Origin: Phoronis australis
Taxonomy: Eukaryota > Phoronida > Phoronidae
Length of the DNA: 64,000 nt
NCBI GenBank assembly: GCA_002633005.1
Contig: NMRA01000486.1
Span: 181,251 to 245,250, forward strand
Direction of reading: 5' to 3'
Part shown: piece by piece, positions 43,644-56,785 of the stretch
Layout: each line of letters opens with the position of its first letter
Numbering within the stretch: position 1 is the first letter of the stretch
Program-made: the position numbers and the translations under genes
The notes under the pieces: model-generated
What the model was told of the DNA's origin: nothing
The model's input: the letters and a program-made list of their open reading frames with translations, nothing else
Database searches by the model: none

Positions 43644-46600
43644 ATGGCGGCCCCGGGAAAGGAAAGTTCGTCGGCTTCAGGTAAATATCAAAAATAGTGA
43701 CTTCGTCAATGTATTTCCGATAAATGAATCTATCTTGTTCTTCCCATATTAAAATTTTAAGGTTATATGTACTTTTATGTGTTGGTTTCTTTCTTGCGAT
43801 TGTAGGGAATAATGAATTGAGTGCTTGTTAGACATGCACTGGTCCTGTCGTCACCCGTCAGTCGACTGGTAAACGTCGTCAACGAAGTGACGAATCGACA
43901 CGACTAGATAGTACCACCGTCTCAACTGGCCCCAGTAGAGATGGTGGTCATTATATACGAGGGTTGTTTACGAGCCGACTCTATTCACGCACATACTTGA
44001 CTTAGTATTACTATTTTCTAAATCCTGTAGTGAGACGTTATTTGACCTGTCTCACTGCTGCGCTGGCCTTCTCACTGCCACGCGCACCCTCTGTCGGCAT
44101 CGAGAGATGACTGTTGTTCATCTTGGAGATTGTTGACGTCAGCTGTCCAGCCCATATGCCAGTAATGGCCATTGAGGGTGCAACATGAATATTAATTAAG
44201 CGGCCCTGCGGCCGATACACGTGCTGGGATGCAGAGCGTCATTCAGCCGCACTCTAAAACAGACCTATTGACTCAGAGCTTGACCACGGAACTAAGATGT
44301 ATGGTAAGACACCTTGGGAATTTACTGCAATCCTCTTGTCATGGTGATTCCAAAAATGAATTACTCGTACCGATTAGGCTCTTCTTATTCATGCATTCAC
44401 TGTTTTTACGAGGTGTTCATTTGCGGTAGCCGATTTCAATTGATGGCCATTTAATAACTCCCTCACTTCTTGGCAGGAATGATAACTACAATGATCACGT
44501 GTGTGTCAAAAGACCCCAAAATTGGCTTGTATGTTGAAGATACCGCGTGGCACATTAGGGAAACTCTGAGTAAAAAACAGTAATAGTCATTTATAAAGGA
44601 TTGCCTCTTCAAAGCTTCTTTTTCAGAAAAAAACACAAGAGTGCATGTTCTCATGGACAAATGTCGTCCTCGAAGACACTTGACATCTCGCCGGACATGA
44701 TTTCGGCTTGTGTTGTCACGGTGGCGGACATGAGAGAAAAAACTGTTTCAAACAAGTGGAATTAGCAGGGCTTGGAATTTTCCGCGGAAACGCGGATTTC
44801 CGCTTTTTTGAAATGTGCTTTCCGCTTTTTTTATAATATTTCCGCGTAAAAAAATCGGATTTGATATGAAATTTCCGCGGCAAATTCCTTTCTTACCGCG
44901 GCGTTGCAGACGACGTTCACCTCGGAAAGCGGAAGTCTTTATGTTTCGGAGGAACGTAAATTGTCAACATTGCCGGGGCATCTGGGTAAAGCGTGGTCTG
45001 ATTTTCAATGGCGGCTCGTGTTATTGTTAAGCGCGGCGACAAATACTACCGCTCTGCAGCCAAATTTGTGTGGGTTGGGAGTGGACGGGCGAGCGAAAAG
45101 GACGCAGACGCATGCTACTGATGGTGGTAACGTTTTTTTTTTTTTTTAGTCCTCCCGATTTTTGTCGCGCAAAGGTTCACATTAACCATTTCAAAGGCTG
45201 GTTCTCGGGCATGATTTGAGCCGTAAAAGTTTCCGCGTTTTTTGTCATTGGTCATTCCAAGCCCTGATTAATATTGGGAGCGAAAAAGGACAAAAGGCTG
45301 TTGTTGGACCTCATGGACAAGTTTGTAGTAAGCCAAATATCTACAAAACTGTAGGTTTTAACTCTGTATATGTACATATTTTCTGAAAGTAGCCTATATT
45401 TTCATTTTTTACTAATCTGCCATTAATTGGGTCAGGGCTGTTCCAGCAAAATCTGTGTGGGAGGGGGGGGAAGGCAACTGAAATAAAAATTTATGGGTGG
45501 TTGCGTTTGATTTAAATTCAAAATGGGTGGTGGTCGTACTTCAAAAAAATAAAAATTTACAGGTCGTTGTTGTTTCATTGGGCCATAAATGTTTGATGGT
45601 GGGTAATTTTAGTAAATTTTATAAACAATCCGCACAGAATCAAAAACTGAAACAAAAATGCAACTTGCAAAAAACTCCGACTTTTTCACTCCCTCCGATC
45701 TCCTCATCGGCATGCCCATAACACCATTTAACCACAGGTGCTCGAATTTCTGGATGGCTTATAACCATATATAAGAAACATATGTTTTCTTAGTAATGAA
45801 TGACATTAGTGGTGATGGAGGAACAGATAAACTCATGTGCCTGTGCAGTCAACCACTAGAACAAAAAAAAATTACGGGTGGTTGCATTTCAAACTTATAA
45901 AAAATTACGGGTGGTAGGCTGAAGAAATAAATGATAAATATGGGTGGTGGGTGCGAAAAAAAGGTGCCTTCCCCCCCNNNNNNNNNNNNNNNNNNNNNNN
46001 NNNNNNNNNNNATCGCTTAAGAATTAGTAGAAACACCGTTGTTTTGTGAAGTTTTATCACGTGTTAAGCAGTGGCCCGAAACTTTCTTCGGCGAATCCGG
46101 GAATTTACAAAAGTGGCCGAAAGTGTTAGCCAATCATACGCGTCGAATATCGATACTGCATATCCCATGTTCACGCGACTGGCTTACAAGTCATCGGGAG
46201 GGCTGTCCCCGTTAGTGCTGTTTTGAACTTGGATTTGGCAGCGACCAAATAACGGTCGGATTAACAAGAGCTGCTTTGTATTTGCCAGGTATCTGTTGAG
46301 AAGTGTAAAAACTCAGCTCGCATTCGTTGGAAATTCCAGGTCGCATTTTGCGACTTGATACGAGCTGACAAAAATCTCAGCTCGCATTTCCAAATTTCAG
46401 GTCGCAAATGCGACCTGCAGCTCGTTATGTCGAGCCCTGCATCTGGGTAAAGCGCGGTGTTATTTTCAATGGCGGCTCGTGTTATTGTTAAGCGTGACGA
46501 CAAATACTACCGCTCTGCAGCCAAATTTGTGTGGGTTGGGAGTGGACGGGCGAGCGAAAAGGACGCAGACTCATGCTACTGATGGTGGTAAGGTTTTTTT

Positions 46601-49600
46601 TTCTTTTTTTTTTTTAGTCCTGCCGATTTTTGTCGCGGACCATTTCAAAGGCTGGTTATCGGGCATGGTTTGGGCCATAAAAGTTTCCGCTTTCTTTGTC
46701 ATTGGTCATTCCAAGCCCTGAATTAGGTATCACTGGCAGGCTAAAGTACGCGAACACTGAAACAAATTCTGCATCAAATTAACCGTTAGTTATCAATCCT
46801 GCCGAAAGATGTTGCACTTCTAAAAATGGTTGCCTCGTTGCAATCGAATGCCTTGGAAAAACTCGGAAATTATGAATAAGAACCAAGTAATACATTTTTG
46901 GAATCGGCATGACTAGAGGATTCAGAAAATAGTAGTATCAAGTATGTACGTTAATAGAGTCGGATTGTAAACAATAACCACAACTTGGAACCTTTTTGGT
47001 GAATTAACGCCTCACACTGATTAAACCATCAAAGTCATGTTGCAATTTAAGAACCTTGTTTTGCGCTGTTGAAAATTTTGCATAACCTGGGACTTGAACC
47101 ATGTTTGCAGGCGTGAGAGCCGAGCGTCTAAACTGTTCAATGAGCTATCAATTATGCCAATCTTGTGTAAAATTTTCATTCATCCTATAATTCTGTGAAC
47201 CTACCTTATTTGAATCTTTTTTATGTTTGCATGTGAAACATGATTAATGAGTGATCAGTTGATAGTGATACTGTCCCTGACTGAGTGGGTGATTGTTCTT
47301 TCGTTGGTCCCTAGCTCTACTGCATGTATGAAGCCTGAGCCTATTTCAGAACTAGCCACATGTACGTACTGTATGTGTGAAGCCTGAGTCTATATCAGAA
47401 CTAGGCACATGTACCTACTGCATATGAAGCCGTTCTTCTCTGGGATAGTAGTTGAGCCTATATAATAACTAGGCATATGTACCTACTGCTTGTGAAGCCG
47501 TTATTCTCTGGGATAGTAGTTGAGCCTATATAATAACTAGGCACATGTACTTACTGCATGTGAAGCCGTTATTCCCTGGGATAGTAGACTCATGCGTCCA
47601 AGTTATATATGCACTTGAGTAAGGCCAAAGTAGACATGGAAGGGAAGCTTGGCTTAGTTAACAAAGTGATAGATGGCCACATGTTTCAGCTTAATGAAAG
47701 GTACAAAAAATGTAGGATAGGTATACCAAAAGCAGACAGATTGAGATTTGTAGATCTCTAAGTAAAGGATAAGTTTCTGTTGCCATAGGTGAAGGTTAGG
47801 GGTATGCACCTGTGGGTGAAACAACGGAACAATAATTTTTTTGAAAAATTGTAATTGCAGTTGTAAACACATGGCACTAATACACACTTATGCAACATAG
47901 GCAATGCCTGAGCCGCCAAACAGGATAATTTTTGTGTCTTAAATATCTAGGTTCGGGTTGCAACGGATCTGGTAAAGATACAGGTGTAGTGTTAGTAACA
48001 TGTTGATCAGTGCTCCCTCTTTCAGCAGAATCCGTGACTATTGGCATTTCGTTGCCTGTTGCACCACCAGGTTAGTCTATGCTTTGGTGACACGTGACAT
48101 GTTCTGGTCACACCCTACATTCTTGTGGTAGTTCTTCACCTGTTAAACACGCAATATGGCCGAAACACATAGACGTTCGGGTTGTCGCATTTCTCAACAA
48201 AATGTTCTTCAAGGCAATTCCATTTAATTGATGATACAGTCTACATTGTGTGACTGTCGTAAAACCTTGAAAAATTATCATCTGGGATGAGCCTTTGAAA
48301 ATTCAAAAAACACATTCTGGCAATAATTTTTTGTGCGGTATAGATGAAGGACTAGCACCTGCTGCTTGTTGTGTATTGTGTTGGCTTCTATCACGATCTC
48401 CATGACGACAGATATTAATAAATGACTGGAGTTTATTGGTAACTTGAAAGTTTTAGGGCCTTTGGCATTATGGAGTTGGTACGGTGGACTAACATTTTTT
48501 TCGACCACAAGAATTTTAACGCCAGTGCGAAACAAGATTTAGTAAGTTTAAGTTAGTATGCTCCAAAAGACCGGACTAGCGAGCATTCCAAAGTTGGTCT
48601 AATTACGTAAGCATAATGCGAAACATTGGTCCGGACTATTGTGCTTGACCGTCCTAACTTAATTATCTCCCCCGCTTCATGCGGTTGTGGAGTACTTCCC
48701 ACCAGTGTATTAGCCAGGATACCGATATTGCTCGTTGAAAAGTAGGAAGTTTGTTTCATGATTTGCAAGGCAGGGAGGTTGGTAGGGGAACCCCCTGGCC
48801 TCCCGCCTGGGAAGCTTCTGATTTTTGTCCTTGAAAGGTAGCATTTTCCTTGATTTCTGCAGCATAAATTTGCTAATTTTGCTCATTAGTATGTTTTGTT
48901 GAACGTAACACCCTAACGTTGCGCCTTAACTGTGTTTCCGACGTTTTCCCTATTCATGCTGTGCGCAAATGGATTGAGGGATAGCAGTCTTCACAAATAC
49001 TCTGTTCACATTGGATTCGCCAGCGTAAAAAAGGCCATTCTTGTACATTCCTAAAAGGTTGCTCTTGTGCAGGGCTCGATGGTTGCCCGATGGCCCTACA
49101 CTGAGTAGATAATTTTCGGCACCCGGTCAACTGAAAGTTGAAGTGTCTTGCCTGGCCGTCAAGTTGAATTGAAAGTTCTGTTTGGAAATGCTTTGAATGT
49201 ATAATTTTTTTTGTTTATTAAGCTGTAATGGTTCAGTTAGGGAGTACATGTTATTAACGACAAAAGCCGGAGATTTGTGACATGATATTTATGGACAGTG
49301 TTCAGTAGCTATCTTGCGGCGAGAAATTCATCCAAAATCAAGTGGTCCGTCAAAAACACGCGGCGTCATAGTCTTGCTAAATATCGCTTTTTTGGTGAGA
49401 CACTAGGGTTACTGCACGCTCCCCAGAATTATTGTCTGCGTCTCAGCAGACTTTGTTGGACAACCTGGGAATGAGCAAGTCTGCCGGCATCATTAAACAA
49501 AGCATGCCAGCAAAGGCATTACTCATCAATGCAACAACTTGAAATTTTGCGTACAACCCATGGCAATTACCTGCTAAAAGCCAGTTAGTGTGCATGTGAG

Positions 49601-52600
49601 ACGCAAAACCACTGACAATTAAGTTTCTGGTAAAGAGTCGGAACTTAGTGTTGATATGTGAAGATAAGAGCCAAGGCGTAATGTTGGGATGTAAGTAGCC
49701 TGCAGTCGCACCCGCAGTTCCACATTTTGCCTGCCAGATTTGACATCTGCCCACCCACTCGGTGGGCACATGGATGGCTGGCTAATACTCTGCTTTTTTT
49801 ACTGCTATTTAGCACACTCTCGACGTTGTTGCTGTTTATGTCTACTCACTGTTCACTATATAATTTTTAAGTTAAACATGTTTCAAAATAATAATAGAAA
49901 TGGCAATTGGTTGTCGGATCCTTTTTGGGGTACAGCATAGCGACATTTTTTGTTTAGTACGATGAAGGTTTAAAGTAAGGACGGTGGAATGTTAGTCCGG
50001 TCTTGTGAAAAAAGGGACACTTTGTAGGGTAGGTTATCACGCTGATCAAAATTATGTTCCAACAGGAACTAACTCTAATGCGAAAGCAGCTGCTTTAGAT
50101 TTGCTTAGAAGCGAATTAATGTAAGTTGATGAATCAGAATAGCAATTTAAAATTTCAGACGAAATGAGTGATTAATTGCATCCGTGAGGCATTAATGCAG
50201 ATGTTATATGTAAGAAAACAATCTATTTGTTTTCTATATTTGTGATATTACTTATTAACATTTTTAAATGTTAGTTATTTCTTCTCTCATTTAAAAGTGG
50301 GAGAATAGAAAATTATGTTGTGCTGAAATTTAGCCATGTGATCATTTGGAATATTGCGAAAACATGCTGTGACGTAAGAGTAAATAATTCATACCAGTGT
50401 TCCCAACAACCTGTTCTGACTCGTCACTGTGTCAAGTTTGAATTTTGACAAATTTGGCTTAGTTGTGTCGGGTTGAATTAAAGTTTTGTGAGATGGGGAC
50501 ATTTTGGCCTTTTGGTACCAGCTCTATGCACCCAAGATTTAACGCACAAACTCTGCACAGTGTGGACATGGGTTTTCAAACACTTAAATGAATTTTGTAA
50601 TTCCAGTCAAGAATTTTCTGTTGTGGAAAACACTGTGTACAAGCTATGAATTGTTAAAATTTATCTTGAGATAAGATATCAGTTCCTATTATCATAGCAT
50701 TTTAAAGTTATGTCCATTAATTTGATCATGGTGGTGATAGTGTGACTATGTCTTTGCTAGAGATTCTTAGGCAACCAGGATTGTGTTCTGTAAACTCTAG
50801 CCACTAGCAAGGCAAGCTAGTGGCTAGTGTGATCATGTGCTTCGCTTGTAATGCATATCTCGTGTTGTTGCATTTTCATTTTCTGCGGACTGCAGGCCAG
50901 GTGTTTTAGGGTGAACTTTGCTTCGATGAATTTGCTCTAGACTACAGCTGGTTCACCAAGGTAGAGATCAGTAGCTATCTTGCCTCTAGAAAAAGCTAGC
51001 CAAAATCACATGTTCTTATTTAAAGTAAACTGCATTATCTCTCTTAATCTCACGAAGTCTTGCTTTTTTGCGAGGTCCTTGTGTTATTGAACTCTACCCC
51101 GGTCTTGTATTGGGGGTCAATATTGGTGTTTTGTGGCTTTAGAGTGTTGCCTAGGTGACGGTTACAACTGTAGACTCAAAATATATGTTGCTTAAATTTC
51201 CTGTGTGAGGCCTTGGGCTTGCATCTGTCTAGTGGCTTAAAGCCTGTACTTTGTCAGTATATGTGCAAGAGTCACAAGCACCAACAGCTCTCAGTATCAG
51301 GATAAGTGGTTCCTTTTGTGTGGAGCAGAGCAATTGCAGCATTAGCAATGAACATAGTACTTATAACTCTTTGAAGAATTGCAGATGTCTCTTCAATATT
51401 CACTTAGCTGGTTGTGGAAATGTTTAAAAATTAATAGAAATACTGGTAAAATGTACTGTTATTTACTTGGAGAAGTATTTTCACTATATGTGTTGCTATG
51501 TTGTGAATTTTCTGTCACCTGAGTCGAAAATGCCTAATACCACGGATATGGAAGACATTTGGGTAATGATATAAATTTTGAGAACCAGTTTTCTCCACTG
51601 AATAACTGGCATCAAACTGGTTCTCAAAATACGGGCAGGGCACATTACATCAGACTATTGCCGACACTTGTGTTCAAACGTGCTCCGTCGATGGTGAGAG
51701 ACGTGGTGTAGTGTAACAAAACAGTAGTTAAGTAAAGTTGACGAGTTTTGTTGAGAGATGCCCACATTTAATGTGTGTGGTTTTGTGAATTTAACATTTC
51801 AAATGGCAGGTTGTTAAAGGCATAGACTGGAAATTTTCCCTGCTTTATAAATGTTAGTTCATACACCTTGTACTTGGGTCAGAATTATGCATCACTCTAC
51901 ACTGAAATCTTCACCTGCTGACAACAGGCAGACCAAGTTGAAGACATCCTACACGAGTTGCTGATGAATGTGTTGTTTGAGTACAAGGTTAACTCAAAAT
52001 TGGAAATAATTGGATTATGGACACTGTTACTGAAGCTGACTGCTGTCACTAATTGAAGTTGTCTGTTCCTGCTAACAGGTTGCTGGCACTCTGTGACATT
52101 GGTTTGAGGAGGCACTGTCTTTCATGTGACTTCTCAAATGTTATGAAGATATGCAAATCTGCTACCAGTAGGTTTTATATAAACGTTAGAACATTTGCTA
52201 GCACTATGTGACATAAAATGTTCTGAGGAGGTCCGTCTGCCATGTGACTTCTCAAGTCACAATTTAAGGATGTTTGACCTTGCTCCATAACCTTTCTGAA
52301 GAAGCACATAATGCACCTTTCAAAATTCGATGTACATGTACTGTAAACTTGCGGGTCAACGCCCATGCTGGTGTAAACGCCCATCCTCTACTGTTGGTCA
52401 ATTTTCGGTTTTAAGCGCACGCTGCTTGAGTAATCGCCCATCCCCTACTTCGTGCAAATTTCCCCTTAGCGCCCACCTCTTGGGTAATCGCCCACCCCCT
52501 GCCAAAGGTTTTCCCAATTTAAGCGCCCAGGGCGTTAACCCGCGAATTTACGGTGGTTGCCCTATCTGCATGTATCCAGTCTTGCTCGAAATATGTTAAA

Positions 52601-55600
52601 TCGTGTCGTGTGATCCAGTGTGCATCTATCTGAGATACATGAACGGTTGTTGGTTGTTGGCAATGCTGGATTCTATTCTAGCCAGTTGTCTTTTCTGAGG
52701 ATGTATAACTTTATTGTTGACCGTGCGACGTCTCTACTTTACAGTCATGCACATGATGAAATATATCAGTCTCTTTACACTGATGGTGCAGAATGCTGGC
52801 AATATTCTGGTGATGCGCTACGCACGCACACGAGAGGGCGATATGTTCCTCTCGACGTCCGCTGTTGTCATGTCAGAGATCATGAAGTTTACGTCATGTC
52901 TACTTATCATATTAATCCAGGAAGGTGGAGTCTCAAGCTTTCTACATCATCTGAAGGTAATTGATATATGACGATGACATTTTGCAACCAAGTATTTTAA
53001 TGTCTGTGTGTCTGGGAAGTGGTTGGTTACTAGATTGTCTCATTTAAATGCAAAGGACGTTATAGTAAAACTTAAGCATGTCAGACAAGTCAGATTTTCG
53101 TATAATTCAGACAAAACTGCGTTATGATTCCATTTTGTGCAATCAGCCCTTCAGAGAAATTGTATAATTACTCCTTACTCTGATAAAACTCTTGGTCTGT
53201 TTGCAGTCACTTTACGAATCTTTTACTGTTCATGATAAATATTTCATGTTTCACGTTATTTTACATCACGCTATTGAGTCAGGTGAATGAAAATCCAAAA
53301 GCCTGCACTTTACTAAGAGAAGTATGTAGATAGACTCGTGTTATGCTGCATACACACATATCTAGCACTGTAATTGAGATTACCGGTGTATTCTGATGAT
53401 TGGCCATCGCAAAACTATGACTAGCTGAAACTTAATCTGTTCTTTTTCACATTGTAACCAAATACAGTAATTCTCCTTTTTATACAACAGCAATTGCTAA
53501 AATTGTTATTTTTTCCATTTTTCAAAGGGTGTTTATTTTGCTACAAATAATGTAAACTTTACCAAAGGGGGTTTATGGCATCTACACGTTACAAGCCATG
53601 CTAGTGATACACTATAAGTTAATTTTTGTTGAAAATTTTGACAAAAGAGAATTTCAGTTGTTGGCCATATTTTGTGCTAAATAAGCAAAGAATGCCCAGT
53701 CCAGATAAACTGATCATAGTTTATAATGAATCTTGAAGGATGAGGTGTGCGAAATTCACCAGTGGCTGCGTCTTGTATTCTGTTATGGTAAAAATTATCC
53801 AATTTGGCACAGTCTGTAGAATTTGAAACATGGAAACTCCTGCAAGTTGAGTTTTCTTTATTCTGGAATTGGAGACTAGGGCAGTTTTAGCATTTGTCCT
53901 GTTGTGCCAAAATGTTGTAAGCTAACTCAAGGTTTCTATGGGCGATATGTTGGGAGATTATTTTTCAGTATTCATAAACCTGTAACTCCAGCTGAACCCA
54001 AGTTTAGACTGTATTAATCTGGAGTTGCCACGCGATGAAACATGATACTCGACTCAAGTGACTCTTTCGCGGGTCACCCTGGTGACCGGAAGTTCTCACT
54101 TCCTGTATTCAACTCTTCTCTTAGACAGCTCACTATACATAGAACTTTTTTACTATTACTGAACCGATTTGTTATTATGATTGAGAATAATGACTAGCAT
54201 GGCATTGGTGGAACAAGTGCCTTACTGTTGCACAGCATTGTGGGTAACTATTACTGAATCAAAATGGGCTCAGCAGTATTACAAGAGATGGATATTGAGC
54301 AGTCAACGATTGACATACATACTGATGGAGTCTGTACAAAGGAATATGGAATCGAGTCAAAAGTTGTAAGATTATGGTGTTCCTGGCAAATAAGTCTGGA
54401 CACAGGCTTATTTGTGGAAATATTTTTGACCTTGAACTATTTTGTGCTCAGCCAGGCTTCCAGTATGTACAACAGCGAGTATAGTGCAACCAGTGCTTTG
54501 TAGTCGTTCTTACCTTGCACCAGTTCATTCAAAATAAAGACATTTCACAAGCGACACAACCAGGGCCTGTTTCACTGAAATGTTGAAACTTCCTTTTTGA
54601 TACGGTGTCACACTGGAGACTTGCAAGCAGTTGTAAGTCATGGTTTAGCCTCTGTTTAGACTCTGCGTGAAAAAATGCTGTAAAATTGTGACATTTTAGT
54701 GAAACATTCCCCATTTTCTTTGCCACGTCTTATTACAGATGTTTCTGGCACAAAATTGCTTCAGTGTTCAAAATGCTTGAAATCATGTTGTCATTGTCTC
54801 TTTGAGATTTGACGTTTAAACTGGCTTCAGGTGAATATCATCGACCAACCATTGGACTGTGTGAAGGTATCAGTGCCGTCCATTATCTATGTGCTGCAGA
54901 ACAACTTGTTGTATGTAGCTGTATCTAACCTTGACACAGCAACTTATCAGGTAAGACTTGGAGTGCCGTTTTAATTACTTTGAAAATTCTTCAATTTGGG
55001 ATATAAATAATTGTCAATTTTCTATTTTTAGAGGCTTACCACATAGTTGAAAATGCTCAAAATTTACCAAAAACGTTTGGTAATAGCTACGCCACGCACG
55101 CCATGCTTAGGTGAATTGAAAAGTTGTTTTTGTTGAGAATTTTGACAAACTGATACTTCTTTTGTATGTCATATTTTGTTCCAAACGGAATTGTCACTCA
55201 AAGTGATGTATATCAGTGCATCTAGTTTTGTGCTGTCCAAATATTGACCGCACTATAGTTGAACACCTGTTAACACGAGTGCAGTATTTTGTTTACATAT
55301 TAATTCATGTTGGTAATCAAACAGCTGCTTAAAGGCAGATGGTGAGGGATTTAGGGCTGTTCTTTCTTTCTCATTGTTAATTTTATTGTAATTTTTTTCT
55401 TCATTTACTGCATAGAAAACGTAATTCGATGGTGGAGGATTTAGGAGTGTTCCCTCTTTCTTATTGTAAATTTCATAGTAACTCTTCACTTATTTCATGG
55501 AAAACATAATTCCCAAGATTGTTATTTTTCTATTTTTTTCCTAAGGCTGTATTACCTTTCTGCACAAATCATTTTTTTCTTCAAAATTAATGTTCTTTTA

Positions 55601-56785
55601 TGGCATTTAAATTTTTTTTATATTATCAATGGTTTTTAGCATATTGCGATGTAATGAAATGTCTCTTGTCTGCCATAGTGTGTGCTAAGTCGGTGAACGA
55701 TAACCATTCTATTGTAATATGAAATATTGTGACGAATCACGTAACAGATGAGATATTGATGAATAATCACCAGTTGTTGAAAAACATATGAAATATTTCT
55801 CATCTAGTTGTTTCTGTACTTAAGATTTCCATATATACTTAAACATATGCATATGCATTGTTATATGCCCAATTCAAAATGGAATACCAGAGAAATATTT
55901 GGAAAATGTGCTCAGACTGCACAGAAAATTGGGTGTCTAAAAGTTTCAGTGATCGTTAACTCGTAATATGTGACAGACAGTAATATGACGTGTGCAATAC
56001 TACATCATTGAAGGTCCTCCCTGCCGATTTGCATTTTTGGTCTTGGAAATCATTGCTATTGTTTTATTGTTATTGTATAATACATCCAATCTCTAAATGG
56101 CAGATCTGCTTTATTGAGCTGCCATCCTCCATTTCAGGTGACATATCAACTAAAGATCCTGACCACTGCTCTCTTTTCTGTCTTCATGTTGAACAAACAG
56201 CTCACTAAGATGCAGTGGGCCTCTCTAGTCACACTCTTTGCTGGTGTTTCCATTGTCCAGTTAGAGCAACAGAGCGGAAGTCAACACAAAGAGACAGTGG
56301 CCACGGAACAGAACGCAGGTATAGGCCTGGTGGCTGTTATCATCTCCTGTGTCATGTCAGGGTTTGCTGGTGTCTACTTTGAGAAGATACTCAAAGGCAC
56401 TAAGCAGACCGTGTGGCTACGTAATGTCCAACTGGGGGTGCTGGGTGCCGCCATCGGCACCGTCACCATGTGGTTTAAAGATGGTGACAAGGTGTCAGAG
56501 AAAGGGTTTTTCTTTGGTTATGATTGGGTTGTGTGGGTAGTAGTGGCTTTGCAAGCCTTTGGCGGGTTGTTAGTAGCAGTAGTGGTGAAGTATGCGGATA
56601 ATATATTGAAAGGATTCTCCACTTCTGCGGCCATCGTGTTGTCGTGTATAGCATCGGTGTATCTGTTCAATTTCCAACTGTCACTGCAGTTTACATTAGG
56701 GGCGTTCCTGGTCGTATCAGCCGTATATCTCTACAGCAAATTTGCTGCACCCCCTCCCACTCCTACCCTGCCCAATAGGGCGTAG
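43644..56785 (+). CDS. SLC35A2: SLC35A2-like UDP-galactose transporter
   Basis: This is a Golgi nucleotide-sugar antiporter that exchanges UDP-galactose (possibly also UDP-GlcNAc or UDP-GalNAc) for UMP to feed lumenal glycosyltransferases. The exons 43644-43680, 52745-52956, 54831-54950 and 56138-56785 splice in phase to 338 residues. The short N-terminus [12 protein letters not shown] is followed by [15 protein letters not shown] and [11 protein letters not shown]. Then come [20 protein letters not shown] and [31 protein letters not shown], and [20 protein letters not shown], the nucleotide-sugar transporter signature. Hydrophobic segments fit about ten transmembrane helices. [18 protein letters not shown] and [14 protein letters not shown] favour SLC35A2 over SLC35A3, but substrate cannot be fixed from sequence. 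Intron 1 is 9.1 kb; exon 4 holds most of the protein. Confidence 0.93.
44766..45266. mobile_element. CAGGGCTTGG-ended element, complete 501-bp copy
   Basis: The terminal inverted repeats CAGGGCTTGGAAT and ATTCCAAGCCCTG are perfect over 13 bp. The interior repeatedly carries TTCCGCG and CGCGGAAA. A small open frame of 37 codons, 45008-45121, begins MAARVIVKR and ends SEKDADACY. It has a near-identical copy at 46469-46582. The flanks ATTAG (left) and ATTAA (right) are not a clear duplication. Confidence 0.7.
45978..46011. other. Assembly gap, 34 N
   Basis: Thirty-four Ns follow a poly-C run inside a transposon-rich segment. The sequences on either side may not be truly adjacent. Confidence 0.98.
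46255..46439. mobile_element. hAT-like element, right end CGAGCCCTG
   Basis: The sequence ends in AACGAGCTGCAGG-type complement ..CGTTATGTCGAGCCCTG. It carries repeated GCTCGCATT and GGTCGCA motifs in both orientations. It abuts CATCTGGG, the point where the second CAGGGCTTGG-element copy resumes, so it seems inserted into that copy. The left end lies in or beyond the N gap. Confidence 0.5.
46440..46720. mobile_element. Second copy of CAGGGCTTGG-ended element (right part)
   Basis: It matches 44981-45266 from CATCTGGGTAAAGCG to the terminus CCAAGCCCTG, with few substitutions and a small deletion near 46640. The base after the end starts AATTAG, the same hexamer that precedes the left end at 44766. 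An alternative reading is therefore one composite insertion from 44766 to 46720. Confidence 0.65.
47050..47155 (-). mobile_element. tRNA-derived SINE remnant
   Basis: On the minus strand GAGCTCATTGA-like and GTTTAGACGCTCGGCTC are followed by GGTTCAAGTCCCAGG, a B box. It resembles the SINE at 36210-36350, with tRNA-like core and TTTTC tail. Confidence 0.5.
47330..47590. repeat. 50-69-bp tandem repeat, ~4 copies
   Basis: Units share AACTAGGCACATGTAC, CTACTGCATGTGAAG, and in the last three CCGTTATTCTCTGGGATAG. Spacing grows from about 50 to 69 bp because later units gained a block. Confidence 0.8.
49080..49200. mobile_element. Possible hAT-type left end (CAGGGCTCGA)
   Basis: CAGGGCTCGATGGTTGCCCG is a typical hAT-style terminus and complements the end at 46439. 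No matching right end was found downstream. Confidence 0.35.
51575..51630. mobile_element. Small foldback element
   Basis: Perfect 16-bp arms (51575-51590 and 51615-51630; ATTTTGAGAACCAGTT) flank a CCACTGAATAACTGG centre. The arm motif GAGAACCAG and centre match the MITEs at 20661 and 42912. Confidence 0.7.
52341..52553. mobile_element. MITE, GTTAACGCCC family, copy C
   Basis: The ends are CTGTAAACTTGCGGGTCAAC and, inward from the right, CCGTAAATTCGCGGGTTAAC. TA precedes the left end, but TG follows the right. The interior has three GTAA(A/T)CGCCCA-type repeats. Length is 213 bp. It lies 191 bp before SLC35A2 exon 2. Confidence 0.75.
52957..56137 (+). other. SLC35A2 introns 2 and 3
   Basis: Apart from exon 3 at 54831-54950, I see no coding sequence. 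A weak duplicated phrase (GATGGTGAGGGATTTAGG / GATGGTGGAGGATTTAGG with TTTTATTGTAATTTTT) occurs at about 55338-55400 and 55430-55500. Confidence 0.5.

Larger units (their letters stand above)
43681..52744 (+). other. SLC35A2 intron 1: content overview
   Basis: This 9.1-kb intron holds the CAGGGCTTGG-ended transposon cluster with an assembly gap (44766-46720), a tRNA-like SINE near 47085, a minisatellite near 47330-47590, a hAT-type left end at 49080, a foldback element at 51575-51630 and a MITE at 52341-52553. From 49100 to 51570 I see nothing beyond unique AT-rich DNA. Confidence 0.6.

Noticed and set aside
43644-56785. Naming the transporter SLC35A3 instead of SLC35A2
   Set aside because: Several blocks ([31 protein letters not shown]) are closer to SLC35A2 as I remember the families. 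A phylogeny would be decisive.
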